Assembly: GCA_018806985.1 (NCBI GenBank)
Contig: JADANN010000465.1
Coordinates: forward strand, 1,426,001 to 1,490,000
Length of the DNA stretch: 64,000 nucleotides
From: Angiostrongylus vasorum
Lineage: Eukaryota; Nematoda; Chromadorea; Rhabditida; Metastrongylidae
Direction of reading: 5' to 3'
The notes under the pieces were generated by a model. The model searched no databases and was not told the origin of the DNA. It saw nothing but the letters and a program-made list of their open reading frames with translations. Below are positions 1 to 13,900 of the stretch, one piece after another; position 1 is the stretch's first letter; every line of letters starts with the position of its first letter. A program made the translations under genes and the position numbers.

Positions 1-5
1 AAAAG

Positions 6-404
6 TTGAAACAACGCCATCCTTCAGAAGATCTTTATCAAGCGCTCGATTACATGTGGTCATTCTATTCTTCCGTTTTCGTGGCCTCGACAATCTACTT
101 CTTCTTGTATTGCGTGATTCGACGTAGGGAAGCCTATGTGAATAGCGACCTGGTGCTACCATCCGTCGGCTACGGTATGCTGTGGACGACTGGAATGACA
201 ATGTGGATGCTTTCTAGTGGTGTACTATTGCAAGTGATCGCCTATCCGATCGTTACTAGGCTTCCCGCCATTATCAGTGCTATACTGGACGTAGTAGTAT
301 ACAAATCAATAACGGGTCGGAACAATCTGATATTTCTCGCATCGGCAGTCGGTTTCGGCCTTATTGGAGTCATCCTAATTGCACTCTCGAATCAGAGCTT
401 CTAA
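6..404 (+). CDS. TMEM144-like membrane protein, paralog A, C-terminal part (5' end outside window)
   Basis: The open frame runs in from the left edge to TAA at 402-404 and encodes about 130 residues. It aligns along its whole length with the last exons of paralog B (13385-14499). Shared blocks include [27 protein letters not shown] and the ending ALSNQ(S/N)F. Four hydrophobic segments are visible, and the family (TMEM144, DUF1632) is a ten-span membrane protein of unknown transport function, related to drug/metabolite transporters. The ATG near 52 is not the start: the frame is open upstream to the window edge and the residues before it (LKQR) match paralog B. A single uninterrupted exon covers a point where B has an intron. 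The family call is firm, the function unknown. Confidence 0.85.
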   Translation: MKQRHPSEDLYQALDYMWSFYSSVFVASTIYFFLYCVIRRREAYVNSDLVLPSVGYGMLWTTGMTMWMLSSGVLLQVIAYPIVTRLPAIISAILDVVVYKSITGRNNLIFLASAVGFGLIGVILIALSNQSF

Positions 405-481
405 TCGTTTCAGTGCTTTGAATTCGTTCCTACTAAAATTATAATGATCTTGAAAATGATACCTTGGTATAGTACTTACAT

Positions 482-487
482 AATAAA
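482..487 (+). promoter_or_regulatory. Candidate poly(A) signal of paralog A
   Basis: AATAAA lies 78 bases after the stop codon. A second AATAAA at 739-744 is an alternative and would place the 558-578 hairpin inside the 3' UTR. Confidence 0.4.
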
Positions 488-557
488 CTGCGAGTTTTTG
501 TTTTGCCCGTATAATGAGCAAGCCGTGAGATACGCTCTTTGGAAGATTTTACACCTT

Positions 558-578
558 ACGGTATCTCTTCGATACCGT
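558..578 (+). other. Perfect 8-bp stem-loop downstream of paralog A
   Basis: ACGGTATC, a 5-base loop TCTTC, then GATACCGT. A comparable hairpin sits at the equivalent place after paralog B (14607-14635), with a different stem sequence. Confidence 0.5.
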
Positions 579-1059
579 ATCGAATAGTGGAAATCTCACT
601 AAAGTCATTCCTAAGCATCTGGTGGATCTGCGATTCTGCTGCATTTGATGTACTTTGGTTCCTAGTTAGGCATTTTTTTGTTATGAGATTACGTGTAAAT
701 AACTAAATATTTTTCTTCAAAAATCGAAATTTGTTGCGAATAAATGAATTGTTTATTGCTTGTGAATAGTGTGGTCCATGTCGTTCTTAAGTAAGCTTTT
801 ATTTTTATACGCTTTTTTTATCCTGGCATTCACCTCCACAATGTATCTGATTCATCCCCGCTGGCCATAACTCTATGACAAGAGTCCGCCACCGCGACCC
901 CATCCAATCAAGGCATTCGCCACCGAGCTGTAGTAGTAGTGAAGTCGCTCGGTTTGAGTGGAAATACGCAGCATTAGTGTAGGGACGTTTTTGAAGCATT
1001 CGTCTTATCCACGGCTTCGAAAGCAGAACGGATAGAAAGATATTAAGCATCAGACGTCT

Positions 1060-1240
1060 ATCAGTACCAAGTATGTTTCATTCATCCCACTCTATTAAGC
1101 ATCGTAGACGTGAATGAATGCATATTTGGCTTATACATTATCCTAGACTAACTCCTCGATGTATCAATTCAGTGTCTCCTTCTTTCGGAGAAATTTAGGA
1201 CCAATACGGCCGCCCCGAACAAACGTCAGCTATCCTATAA
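1060..1240 (-). repeat. Degenerate SINE-A body fragment
   Basis: It keeps the order of SINE-A body words read on the minus strand (a TTAAGCATCGTAGA-like word, GAATGCATAT, CGATGTATC). The tRNA-like head is not recognisable. Confidence 0.3.
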
Positions 1241-4200
1241 GCGGATCGGACTAGAAGCACCATGTGTTGAAAGCACCTCCAACAACTCAACCAAGGAATA
1301 TTCCTGGCTAACGTTCTTGTACACACCAGCTCCATGACCACGATATCTTGCAAACTACGCGAAGAGCAAATGCCTTGTGGTCAACGCTGTTTTCAAAGTC
1401 CATCTATCTACGTACATAAGTTACCATTTACAACCACGACTTTCCCATGCATGGTGCTAGTAATTTCCAGAGTGAAATAAAATGTTATGATCTCATATCA
1501 TGGATGATTGTAGGAAAGAGAGTCGTATGGTTTGAACACTTTTGATTCACTCTTCACAGTGCGAGTGCCAAATACCAGCGTCATCAACATAAAGAAGCGT
1601 GCTCCAAATTTGACGTAATATTTATCACAAGTGTACCATTGTGAATTGCTGCTGTTAGAAATAAGAATAAATTGCTCTGTGAACGAGATAAATGGCTGAA
1701 CTTTTCTCAAAAGAGAATTTAGCCTTGTAGTCGAATTTTCTCCCAACCACCGAACTCATCACTAAATAGGCAATAAAATGAACAGCTGAACACAAACGCA
1801 CTAGCATTCAGTATCGCTTCACGACTAACATTTTGTTTCACCATTGTATTTCACTTAGAACTCACATTTTTGTGTCATCGATATTAATCGATTGATGAAG
1901 GTAGGCTGTAACTGTTTGTTGAGCAAAGGTCTACTAGTTCATGAGATGATAACATCTCTCACTTCCCCTGTAACATCTATGCAACCAGTTATCAATCCAA
2001 GGAGAGAAAGAAGTGTCACTAGTTGTCGCTGAAGTTTTTCATTTTGTTCTACAATAACTGATTTTGTCTTCACATACAGTTTGATGTTAGCTCTGTTTTT
2101 CTTCTTTGTTGACTTTGTAGAATTACAGCCAAGACTAGCAATAAACTTCGCCGTGAGTCTTGTTTCCATTTACGACCCACTCCGCCTGTAATAAAACAGC
2201 TTCATCTTACAGCGATATTGATTCTTTTCCAAAAATCAGATTTCTCCTGATCGTGGTTATTTTACTTTAAAGTCCAAAGCTGATGCCGATCAACTGAAAA
2301 GTCCTCTTCCGATTATAAGTGTGAATTTCATACTGGAGTGGAATCTGTGCAATCGATTCGATTCGCCAAAATGCATTCGAAAATTCGAAGAGAGTTACAT
2401 GGGTGCACCAATCATGACTCCCTATGACTCAACATAAGTTTTCCTCTGATTTTCACGTCCTCGCACCTGTTACCTCTCTTAGACCGTTGATGGTTTCTAC
2501 AACAAGCTTTGTTATAGATCAAATCAATAGTTAAATAACCGCTTTCAAAAAAGCATTAACGGTTAGGATCCATGGAATTCTAACACATTGCAGGAATTTT
2601 CGTGCATTGTCTTCACAAAAGTCTAGAGTTTTGCAACCAAATAAATCTGAGAGCGCGGCCCTTCTAATTCTTGTTAATTCTTCAAAAAATCCGTTCAATT
2701 TGCCTTTAATGAGATGTTGTGGATGTGTAGAAGAATACAGCATCTGTTTAGGTGGAAAGTGGAACATAGTTTCGTAGTTTAACGGATTCCACTTCTTGAT
2801 AACGATCCATGAAGCATATGACGATCCATTCATGGTCTGGGCTATAGTAAATGATCTGTGCAGATGCACCCGTCATTACAGTATGGTTCTCTAGTGGCTC
2901 TTATCACACAGCATGATAAAAGATTAAATGGATAGTTGGCTGTGTTGCATGGACGCACTTTATGGGTACATTCTTGGTCAAGTCGAATTCTTCAGATGAC
3001 ATTCTCCAGTTGATAACTGCTGATAACGGCTTCCTCTTGTAGTAAAGCTTTCATTTTCCGTCACATGCGACAATATATCAAACAGCGGGTAAACAGTGTT
3101 GCTCGCATGAAGCTAATTGTAGATCTCCAATCGCTGCAGTACTTGAGAATCTGTGAGCCAACGAGATCCTCATTTGCTCACTGTCTTGACACGCTCCCTG
3201 TATTCGAATTTCTAGGAACAAACCGATTGCAAACTAATCCATTTCCAAAGCAATTGGTCCTAGGCATTTCCAAATTCCGGTCGTTTTCCGAAAGTTTTAT
3301 GCCCTGGTGTTAATAATCGTCCAGTTTTTTCCCTTTCAGTGACTTATCCCTTCTTGAATCGTCCTCGAACCGCTCATTCAGCTGTTGTGTTCTCTGTTCC
3401 ATTCACTGGTTCATTCACGTTTTCACCTGTTTTTGTCGTCAGCTGGACTGTACGTAACGCTGTGATAATGATGCTGTTCACTACGCGAAAAGCCTAACTA
3501 CCCCAAACGTTGATTCGGCAGCGCGACAAAACTACGAAGCACTACGTCCCTTCTGGGTTGGGACACTGGTGAGACACTTGTCTAAGACCTGGGAACCCCG
3601 TGGTAATGCCCTTGCACGGCTATCCAGGATTTCAAGGCGTATCGTGTAGAACAGCGTTTAACAACATTTATGGGTTCCTTAAGCAACAGCCAAGCCCGAA
3701 CATGCAAACAGTTTAGAGACCCTCATGTGCGATGGATGTAAGGAAACGAATCGAGTGCAAAACTGCTAAGATTCCCATAATAGTATGAAGCATATAATAT
3801 CCGAACATTGAAAAAAATTTGGTCAGTTTTGATTTTGTAAAGCAAAAAATCTTTGAAAACGAAATTGTCCGTAGTGGATAGAAGCGATTCGTGTCAAACG
3901 AAATAAAGGGGGTTATTATATTAATGCGAGCTAAAGGTTGCAGTCACTTAGGGACATTTAATGGGTTAGAATTTTGATGCTGTAATCATTAACTCCAACG
4001 GGACTTTTTTTCACACAACCTCCCCGAGATAGCCTCTTTTCGACTACTGAAAATCATTTTATAGACTATGTACACATCCTTTCCCCTTCTGGGGTGGGTA
4101 ACGAAATAGAATGACTGACATCTATTAAGGATTGCTCACCATCCAAGAACTTCCTATGATTGTTTTTTGTCTCGACGTATATTTCGAGAACTTCATGACA

Positions 4201-4815
4201 TGTAAATAGAATGAAAAGGTGGTCAATATAATCCAACGTCCTATCGAAAGATGCACTGAGATTCGATGACAGAACAACCATTAGCTACTGCATAGCAGGA
4301 TATGTCAGAATCAGAACGACAGGAGAATCAACCGACATCTTCTACAGTTTACATTCGTAAAATCGCTATGATACTTAAGATATCCATCTTTAAGTGATAC
4401 AGAGATCACAACCCTTTTTTTAGTGCCATTCGCTGGCTTATAGTCGTTGTTAGGATTAACTTCCGTTGATTAATTTTAATCCCCTCCTTTCCACAGGTAG
4501 TTAAGGCAGAGCGCAAGAAAGTCTGCTACTTCGAAAGGGATTTTCCAAAATAACAGGACTTTCGAGAACGGCCAAATGAACAACCAATAAAAGACGATTG
4601 TGCAAGTAGAGCCCCGCATAGAAGATAAAGGATGTATTACAAATGAACGTGTTACAGTGCTGACTTCGGTGTCGCCCCCGACGTCTCTTTTTGGTAGTAA
4701 CATTGAGCTGTATTCTAATGAAGTTGATCAAACCTTCGGGCCAAATTGTGATAAGAAGTAAAATCCTCTTCTCTACCGTTTTGTTTTGAGAAAACAGCAC
4801 TAGTTTCGTACAACT

Positions 4816-4826
4816 TTCGTTTTAAG
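4816..4826 (+). promoter_or_regulatory. Candidate spliced-leader trans-splice acceptor of paralog B
   Basis: A pyrimidine-rich stretch ends in TTTTAAG one base before the ATG at 4828. Nematode trans-splice acceptors commonly sit this close to the start codon. It could instead be a cis acceptor for an unseen 5' UTR exon. Confidence 0.35.
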
Positions 4827-4827
4827 G

Positions 4828-4969
4828 ATGATACAAATCACAAACTCTTCATCGTTTACTAAGCAACCGTCCACGACCGTTCTTGTTTTCGGGTACGCAG
4901 GTTTATTCCTATCATGCGTTGCATTCGGCACCATGTTTACCCCACTGAAACGAACGAACACCAAAGATG
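4828..4969 (+). CDS. TMEM144-like B exon 1 (start codon, first helix)
   Basis: It starts [10 protein letters not shown] and contains the first membrane helix and the FTPLK motif that corresponds to FVPVK in animal homologues. It ends GAT G|GTGGGT, phase 1, joining to GA TTT TTC of exon 2. Confidence 0.8.
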
Positions 4970-7900
4970 GTGGGTTTGTTGCATTTCAAGACTTTGAGAC
5001 CACAACTGAAAACATTATGTGATAAAAGGAATCGTTTGTAACGAAAGGTATAAAATAAACTCTATGTTCCATTTAGCAAAATTTAATGTGAATAATACCA
5101 AGAATATACTAAGACAAAGTCGGACATTTCGATGGTACCTTTGTCGCCCTAATCTCTTTGTAAAATCGATAGTTATGAGCACCACAAGCTTTGTAGGTGA
5201 ACTTTATTGATCCTTATTCTTTCCAGAATTACAAAAGGGACTCTTCTAGTATAAACTGCAGGGGGAAACCTCCCAATTTTATTACAAAATTGTATTTCTT
5301 CTTCCCTATTGACGAGCTCACACGAGGTTGTTATAAATCTACATAATGACCAACGTTCTGGCAGTTTCATCTTCATCGGAGCCATGATGACGTGGTCTGA
5401 ACAATGGGGTCAGCCAGATCTCCATGCTGTGCCTGCACATATTTCCACTGATAAGCTAAAATGCAACACTTTTACGCTCGACATATTGTTAAATATTATT
5501 ATTGATATTATATCGCTGCGCCGTGTGCCTGTATAGTTCAATAACGAATGTCTCAGGAACGGATAGAACACTGACTGGTTCATCTTCCTCACTTTGGAAA
5601 TAACATTAGGGACAACATATTTATTAACCAGCTTGGGGACCACAAATGGAAAACAAATATGGCTAACACGTTAATATTCGATTGGTCAATAGCTTTAAAA
5701 TTTTCCTTTTATCATTAGACAGTGTTCATTGATTGTGTTAGGATTTTTCGTTCAATGGGTCCAGTGTAGCGTTGTGCTTGCGATCGGCTTCATCATCAAC
5801 GTCATTCGAGGATTTCCGCCATTCCAGTGGATTGCCGCCACTGGTGGAGCACTGTTCGCCATAGGTGAATGGTCAGAATTTTTCATTTATGAGGTAAATG
5901 GCACCCACGTTCGTCAATTTCAAGTGGAAATTTGGTTGTTCTGCACTCAAAAGTACCCCTCAACTAAAGAAATTAGAATTTTGGTTGGTTGCCTACTAAA
6001 CTGATCGGATGTCCATCTCGCTCCAAGCAGATCCAAGTAATTCGATAAAGGCAAACAGACTTATGTAATGATCTCGTACCAGAAATCCATTCAGTTCCTA
6101 ACGTAGAAAAGTATTCTAAAACATGTAGATTATATATGTTGAAGTTCCAGGCAATGTTCTTGCTGTACCAGTAGTGAATGGTCTTGGCATGGCTATCGCT
6201 TTTCTTATATGGGGATCCTTGCAGGTAGACCATTTTCTAAAGAAATAACGTTATACCACATCATTATAACTACATTGGATATTTGATGAACGGAATTTAA
6301 GGCTATTCATTAGATTATAACAAAGCGAGACACAATTAACTCTCACATGGAATAAATACATTAGAAGCATAAATATTATTAGATCGCACACAGATCGTCG
6401 TCGGTTGGTCAGTGTCACGTTTTGGACTGTTTCGATTGCTAGCACCAACTCAGGTGGCGCATAACGCCCTCAACTATGTAGGAGTTTTTATCACTGTGGT
6501 CAGGTAAAGAGGTTACAGAATGCTGTTATTATAATCTTATTGCTGAGATATTTGCAAAACTCCGGACTGCAGGTGTCTGCGGTGGGGAACGAACGCGCTA
6601 TTGTCCTTTGCGGGGAGTAACGCGTTCACCACCACACCATGCGGATCCTTCGTTTCGCCTGTCCCTCAGCTAGTTCTATCGAAAAAGTAAACATTGTGAA
6701 TTCAACTACAGCTTCAGCTTAACTGGGTTCAATGCCAATATGGCCTCCCCAAATCAATCCCGTTGACGGGTGATTGATGACGGCACTGATCGATAGAACT
6801 AGCTGAGGGACAGGCGAAACGAAGGACCCGCATGGTGTGGTGGTGAACGCGTTACTCCCCGGAAAGGAAAATAGCGCGTTCGTTCCCTACCGCAGACAGC
6901 TACGGTCCGGAGTTTTGCAAATATCTCAGCAATCTTGTGGTTTTATTTCGCTTAACACCATGCCATAAAATTTACGGAAGGCAGAAAATAAAAAGTAAAC
7001 ATTATAATGTAATTTTTTTTGATCCGTGCTGCAAATATCACTTGCTTACTTGGATACATGGATGGCTCGACTTCAATGGTTGTGCTGGCCCCAGCATAAT
7101 GTCCAATTTTTCAGAGTTTTGGTGGTTAAGCCACTGTGGTTCCCTGGAATCCCGAGCTCAGCCTGGCCAAAGTCTGTCCCAGGTCTTCACCACCACAGGA
7201 TGTCGCCGCACTTTTGGATCAGAGGGAGATTTGCCACCATGCGACTTTGATACAAGGACGGTGATGTTATCTTGGTTTTGGTTTACTCCTAGGCTTCTGA
7301 TGCAAACGCCGGACTCTTTCTCAGCTTGGGAGACCCTACCAGAGGATGAATCCTCCGCTGTGCATCGCAGTCCGACACCCAAGAATACTTCCCAGCCACG
7401 ATGACGCGGTAAACCGTTGGGAGGGTAAACATCACACAACATAGAATTTGTTAAAACAGCGTCGAAAAAACTAAAGTTGATTTGTTTCCTGAGATTAAAC
7501 CTACCAGTTTGTTACACACATGTGGCGATGCCAATATGTTTTTTTATTTTAACAACAATATTCCTAGCACACACACATCGATGCCTCTTCTATGACGTCG
7601 AGTGGTGAAAGAATCAGACTAAGGTGATCAATTTTGAGTCACACAAAACATTATTGGGGTAGAGCGAACGAATGTGCCAACGACACCGTATCGAGAGCTC
7701 ATGTTGCTTTTACACTTGTACTACCTATGTAGTCTTCCCTACATCCTTATCTGTTCCTTCTACTTCGTGTTGCTGATCGCGTCAAATTCACTTCGATCGC
7801 TTTGCAAGATAAAAAAATAGAAACACCAAAAGCAGCCAATTAGGCGACAGGACCATTTTCATTCATGGAGAGAAGCTACCGTCAAGTAACGTCGGAGGCA

Positions 7901-10900
7901 TTGGATTTGTTGTACACTTGTCTATTTGCTATCTCTAGTCAACTTATGCAAAATCTTTTCACCGGCTACTCTTCGTATTAATCTTGCGCGTCAACAAAAA
8001 GTCACTACCATCAAGTGCTACTCACAATCCCATGCAGCTGATGAGAGCCAACTAGACACGTTGTATGCTTAATCGGAGGAAGTAATCGGTAACAAAATCG
8101 TTGCTCGAAACTTCAATGTCAGAATAGGAAGGGCCAATGAAAATCAATACAGCAATGAAAAATTTGGAATAATGATCTTAAGGGAGGTGGGTATCGTCTC
8201 GCAGGATTCCTTTCCGCAGTATGTTTTTTTCCATGGTAATTCATTTTCGAGAAGAAGAAAAACCGTTGCTAGACATGCAATCTGCGACAGCATGACGCAA
8301 GAAGAAGATGATGCCTTAATGGCACCACGGTAGAGCTAGCGAATGCTGCACTGGATCAGATGAGCGGCTTCTGGTTGGAAGAGAACACTTCTTATTGCCC
8401 AAGCTGATATAATTAGCGTATAAAGGAAAACCCAACTGAACGTTGATTGTTGTCGAAGCACAAAAGAATTCTGCGAACGCTCCTCAGTTCCTGAAGCAAG
8501 AAATTTAAACCGGGTCTTTATCACTATTTATAAGCTGCTCAAAAAACAGAAGAAAACTAAAAGGTTAATCCTACTGCACTTCACAGGGTTGATAATGGAT
8601 GTCAGTTGTAGAAGACCTTTGAATTTGGGTTTACCCAATCAGGCAGAAAAACTTATTAAAGGGAACTCAAGAAAGAATCAGTCGTAAAAATGCGCTCGAG
8701 ACCTGTGCTAATATCACTTGCTGCTCTTAGCCGTGATGAGCGAAGAAAGGAACACTACAGCACCTGTCGATGAAATGGAATTAATAACGAAGATCACGGC
8801 ACGGCTCTGAGGTAGGCAAAATCGCCGAAATATCAGCCATGGACGAATAACAATAACAACAACGACAGCTCATACCAACCTCACATCAGCTCAACAAGAT
8901 CAGTTCATACATATATGTATGTGTAAATACATAAAATACAAATACCTATAAAACACATACAGAAAACATATAAATAAATATACCAACTATTTAGACCGAG
9001 GTTTACAGAAAATCTGCCTTTTGGGTTAGTAATGAAGAATTTCTACGCCAACCTTCTTCGTTCCAAAATCGTTGTCCTTAACCTAAAAATCCCTACTCGA
9101 GAATATCCGCTCGGTACTCGTCACTGTGAAGTTGAAGTTGAAACAAAAAGCATTAAGGAAACCACAGATAACCCCAGGACCTAATGACATTACAACTGGC
9201 TGGCTTTTAAAAAGCCGCTGGTCAAATGTGTTCCCCAAAACACATTTCGCATCTTACCTTTCACAGCAGAAGATCCCAAAACAGAGAAAGACCTCAAGCA
9301 CTGTCAACCTAATTTCGACAGGTATTCTGCCACACGGACTACCTCCAAATTGTGTCTAGGCTCATTGAAGTTTGTCAGAAATGCCATCCACCCCTAGTCC
9401 TTCCTGACTTCCGTCAACTATGAAAAACCGTTTGACGGTGTCGAAGCGAATACAATCCCACCAACCCTTGTCGACCAAGAGATTGGCTCATCCTACATTA
9501 GAATTCTATCCGACTTCTGTTGGAAGTGCGCCGCGAAAATAGAGCTTTTCCATCGACCTCTTGCCATACCCATGGGAAAATGAGCTCGCCAGGGCGACAC
9601 AATATCGCCAAGCTGTTTAGTGCTGCACCGTAGTTGATAACGAAGTCACTCGCGTGGGATGAGAAATGCATACACGTATTTATTTATATGATCTTATACA
9701 CTGACCTTTTTGATCTAGTGCGAGGTTGGTATAGGTTTTCGTTATCGTTGTCGTCGTTGTTGGTGTTGTTGGTTGACGGCTGACGTTTCGGCGATTTCGC
9801 CTTAATCAGAGCCTGGCCGTATTTTATACAAGAATACCTTAATGATTAGGTGGAAAGGACCAAAGACCAAGATCCAACATATAAATAAGTGCCATATTGA
9901 TCAAGAGCTACTCGTTACGATTAGGACCTCCTGCACGTCATTTACTGGACACGACGTGCGAGACACACCCAGTGGTCAAAAAATCATTTTGAAATAAGGC
10001 GCCAGGTCACGTGTGATAGTGAGGCATTCGTCTTTCCGGTCCATCTTTGGACTTTTGAAATTCATCCAAAATGCCTTAAGAGTCTTGCGCGTTGATGTTC
10101 TTGATCCCTGTGCTAAGATCCGGACATTCACTTCAAAATCATCGCTAGTGTGCCCTATGTGCGCCTAGAGACGTTCTTTGACGAATTTTGGCTTTCGCAT
10201 CCAAATTTTCAAACATGTATTGATGGAAAATTCGTTGTAGATTCAATAGCCTTGCCAGCGCCTTGTTATGCAGCAGAAACGTGGACTGATGTCTCAAACA
10301 CGTCAAGTTGAACATTGCCCTCTGGAATTTAACTGACACTCACGTCTGATGAGAATGCTCAGGTGAAATCTTGCAAACCAATCCCATCTTTGAGAAATAT
10401 GCATCAATAGCGAAGCACCGATGGGCCTGTCACATGAGGAGAACAAATGACAGATGGACGAAAAAAATTGTAGAGTGGATTCCATGACGATGGAGGCGTC
10501 CCTTAGGCCAGCCACCTACCTTGTTGAGCGGACCTGTTGGTAACCAAGGTTAATCAGCTGTATCAGCAGCTGCAGTTGTTTTTACAGATCACGGTATGAG
10601 ACACGTATCCGCCATCATGCTCCCATCAAACCAGCACAATGACGATTAATACGGCGGAAACGGGGAAAGGAGAAATCTTCTGGGGTTTGCAAAACCCGTG
10701 AGGATGGATCGTCTAATTATTCAAGTAAATAACTAAGTATTCTGTTGCATAAACCACATCGCAATCGTGTGACGGGTTGGGAAATACACTTTGTGCTCGT
10801 CCTAACTTTGTCGGTCACAAAAAGCATTCGGTAGTACAAAAAAATATGAAATCCCATCGGCCTTATCGGCCAAGTAATGAAGCGGTCGAAGAAACCCAGG

Positions 10901-13900
10901 TGACTATTTGCGTAAACGCACCTCAAAGGCATAACTTGCCAATCGCGCCGCCTTTCCGACTTATTAAAACGATCCTGGCAAGAAGACATCTCGGCAAATC
11001 TGTCCACCATGGCTTTGTGGTAAATGGTGAATAATTGGATCGGAACAATAAGGATGTACGCAATGATGGCAACCCCTTTTCAAGCCTTGGTTTGATGACA
11101 ACTTTATTAACTTGCCATGATTCATCAATGTAGAAGAGACGATGCTTAAAGGAGGAAGAAACATTATAAGCTTGTACGAAAATCAGAAGGAAACCCACCT
11201 TATAAAATGCTATGGTGGGCAGGTTAAAAAATCCATATCCATGGTTCCCTGGTTACAAAGACTGCATCGTGTACCTGGGTCTTTCAGTGGATATTCAAAA
11301 CAACAAGGAAGAGGCATCAGGCTAAAGAAGCAGCATGGGCAGTGCTCAGAGCTATTAAAGAAGCCATTAAAGACTCTACTGTCCTTCAAGTGTGCTGGTA
11401 GGGAGACAGATGGATCGATTTCAACCACACTGAAAAACCTTCGCGCCACCTACAGGGCGCGAGAACGATGTCTTCTGAGACTTAATCCAGGCCCACAAGC
11501 TTTAGTCCTACCTAAATAGACAACCAATACCTTCGAATTTTGTCCCATCTTTCAGATTCACCAAAATAAATGTATATAGTGAGACGCAGATGGCCAATAA
11601 TATAACCAGAAAAACAGGAGCAGCAACCAGAGATGGGAGTACGCGCCTGCAGCTAAAATCAATCAGTTGTATTCGCAACTGGAGACGCTGCACAGTACAT
11701 GAAATGGCATTCGTACACGTTAAAATCCTCGAAGCCAAAAATCACGATGTACAACATTCGCTAAGCAATGGAACTTATGTACTGAGGTTTGCACTACTGC
11801 TGATGATAGGGCGTACGAGTATCCAAGTGAGTGGGATTAAACTGTTTTAGGAAGTCATTGTGAGAAATTAGTTGGGGAGATTCGCGTTTGAATTGTTTAA
11901 GCTTCTGCTGAGGTTGACGTGTTAATAGGCGGTAATATAAAATAGATTTTCTCCAATTCGGTTAATCAATATCGGTCACAATTCTATCGGCTAGTGCGGA
12001 AAAATATTTACTAACACCAAACACCTCCTTCGCGGGGTCTGCTACGCGGCATTTTCTTCTTTATCATTCAGCCGAGAATAAACTATGAGAGGATAAAGGG
12101 TTGAGTGATGGTGACAATGGCGAAAGCAACTAAATGACGGATCGTCCACATAGGACGATATTGTGATAACGTGCTTGTATGGTGGTTGCTCACGAATGTG
12201 ATTTGCAAGCAAGAAATAAGAATATTTTTTTTACTAAATAATGGTGCAAATTTCTTTAGAGAGTTGTTGTTTGTTTCATTCGACGGATATTCGTAGTCGA
12301 TTCTGTGAAGTCCAAATGGGCGATACGGTGTAATAAGGAAGTGAAACATTTTGTTCCTAAGGAAACTGCTTAGTCCTACTACCTCTCGCTAATCTTCTTG
12401 AGATGCTTTGAATCTATGCAACACACACTATTCCCGTGAAGTGATCTAAAGCGGTTGTCGTAGTCACGCCTAACTATTTCACAAGATTTTGCACCGTAGT
12501 ATGTGAATCTTTCCTTCTTTATAACTTCTTCATTTTATGATCACCGTCGATGACAGCCTGTTTGCCAACCTCCTTCATTTTCCAGACTTCCACCACCAAA
12601 CCTCCGAAAAGGAGATTCAACCAAATAATCCTTAACAGTTCCACAGGGAAAAGAGCATTCCTAGTGAAAAGACTTTTTCTGGGTCAAATTTGAAATTGCG
12701 CAAAACTCTCTTATATGTAACTTCTTATAATGTTAACCTTTTATTTACTGCCTAGTTCAATTCTTTACGGTAGGGTATTATGTGAAATGCAACCACAATG
12801 ATGTTGAGATATTCGCGGAATTTGGACCCGGGTCAGTCAGATCGAACCACCATTACCCTTTCAGGAGGCTCGCATATTACCCACTGCACCACTGAGACTC
12901 TTGCTTTGCATTTCTCTCAGCTAATTTTCTCATTGTGGCTGCACTTCATATAACTTTTTAGTCCTTTAAAAAATTATTGAAAAACTCCATAAAAATTGGT
13001 ACAAAACAAGAAATGTCAACATTAAAGTGTGAAGGAAAATCTTTGCGCTTCAAAATCGTACACAATATTACAGTTTATTACGTCGAGATTTGTGTTGGAA
13101 CTGCCATAAATTTTCGGTTACCTTCGAAAACGGAATGATCCAACCTTCTAGCGGTGTTCTCTTCATATTCGTCAAACACTCGGATGAGAAATCGATGAAG
13201 GATGCCATCGACATGGAGCGAAGTGAGTGGGCGAACTCCGATGTAACATGTGATTCGAACAGCTCTGAAGAAGGAAACTGGAGAAAGCAAGTCCGAAAAA
13301 AACTAATGTTTGTTGCTAAAACAATAAGTATTGATGGTCGTCTTTGAAAAAGAAACTGTCCAAACCTATGCTATTTTGATTTAGATACATGTTCATGGCG
13401 ATGTTGCTTGCCACTTTTAATGGGTTGATGGTAACACCGATCGAAATATTGAAACAACGCTACCCCCCACGCGATTCCTACGAAGGTCGTTCGTTTAAAA
13501 ATCGTATTTCAAATGTTTTCTATTCAAAATCACTGAAAAGGAATTATTTCTGTTGCAGAAATTGGGAAGAAAAACATCATAAGAACAAACAGTTGTAAAA
13601 ACAAGAAGTGAACAACATCATGGCCCCCAATGGTTTACCGCCTCATCGTGGATGGGAGGTGTTCTTGGGTGTTGGGCTGCGGTGTACAGCGAGGGAATTC
13701 GTCCCCCTTGGCAGAGTCTTCCAAGCTGAGAAGGAGTCCGGTGTTTTCATCAGGAAGCGTAGGTAAGAGTAAACCAATCCCTGGATCCACCACCGTCCTG
13801 GTGAGGAACGACCACATAAGCATCAAGTATCAAGTAAATAACATCATGGAAATTGGAAGATGAAACAGAGAGCAAGCAGGCCGTCTGAGGAATAGTTGAA

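Larger units (their letters stand above)
405..4827. other. Intergenic region between the two TMEM144-like genes
   Basis: I see no conserved coding exon in these 4.4 kb. Open frames are short, AT-rich and without recognisable domains. It holds the paralog A 3' UTR, a worn SINE-A fragment near 1060-1240, and presumably the promoter of paralog B. Confidence 0.5.
7850..10730 (+). mobile_element. Degenerate RTE-a LINE, interrupted by Penelope-like fragments
   Basis: Pieces of one RTE-class element lie in the correct order: an endonuclease relic (7870-8330, including [20 protein letters not shown] and [13 protein letters not shown] words), reverse-transcriptase relics (about 9130-9660, including a [17 protein letters not shown] block), and the C-terminal tail (10230-10730, [22 protein letters not shown]). 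The tail ends in a TTCAAGTAAATAAC sequence. Stops and frameshifts are everywhere, so it is dead. PLE-1 pieces at 8790-8960 and 9670-10200 sit inside it. Confidence 0.6.

Noticed and set aside
7026..7442. Three overlapping open frames of 74-155 codons
   Set aside because: They lie entirely within a SINE-R copy. The same frames are broken in other copies at 31836, 46896 and 49003.
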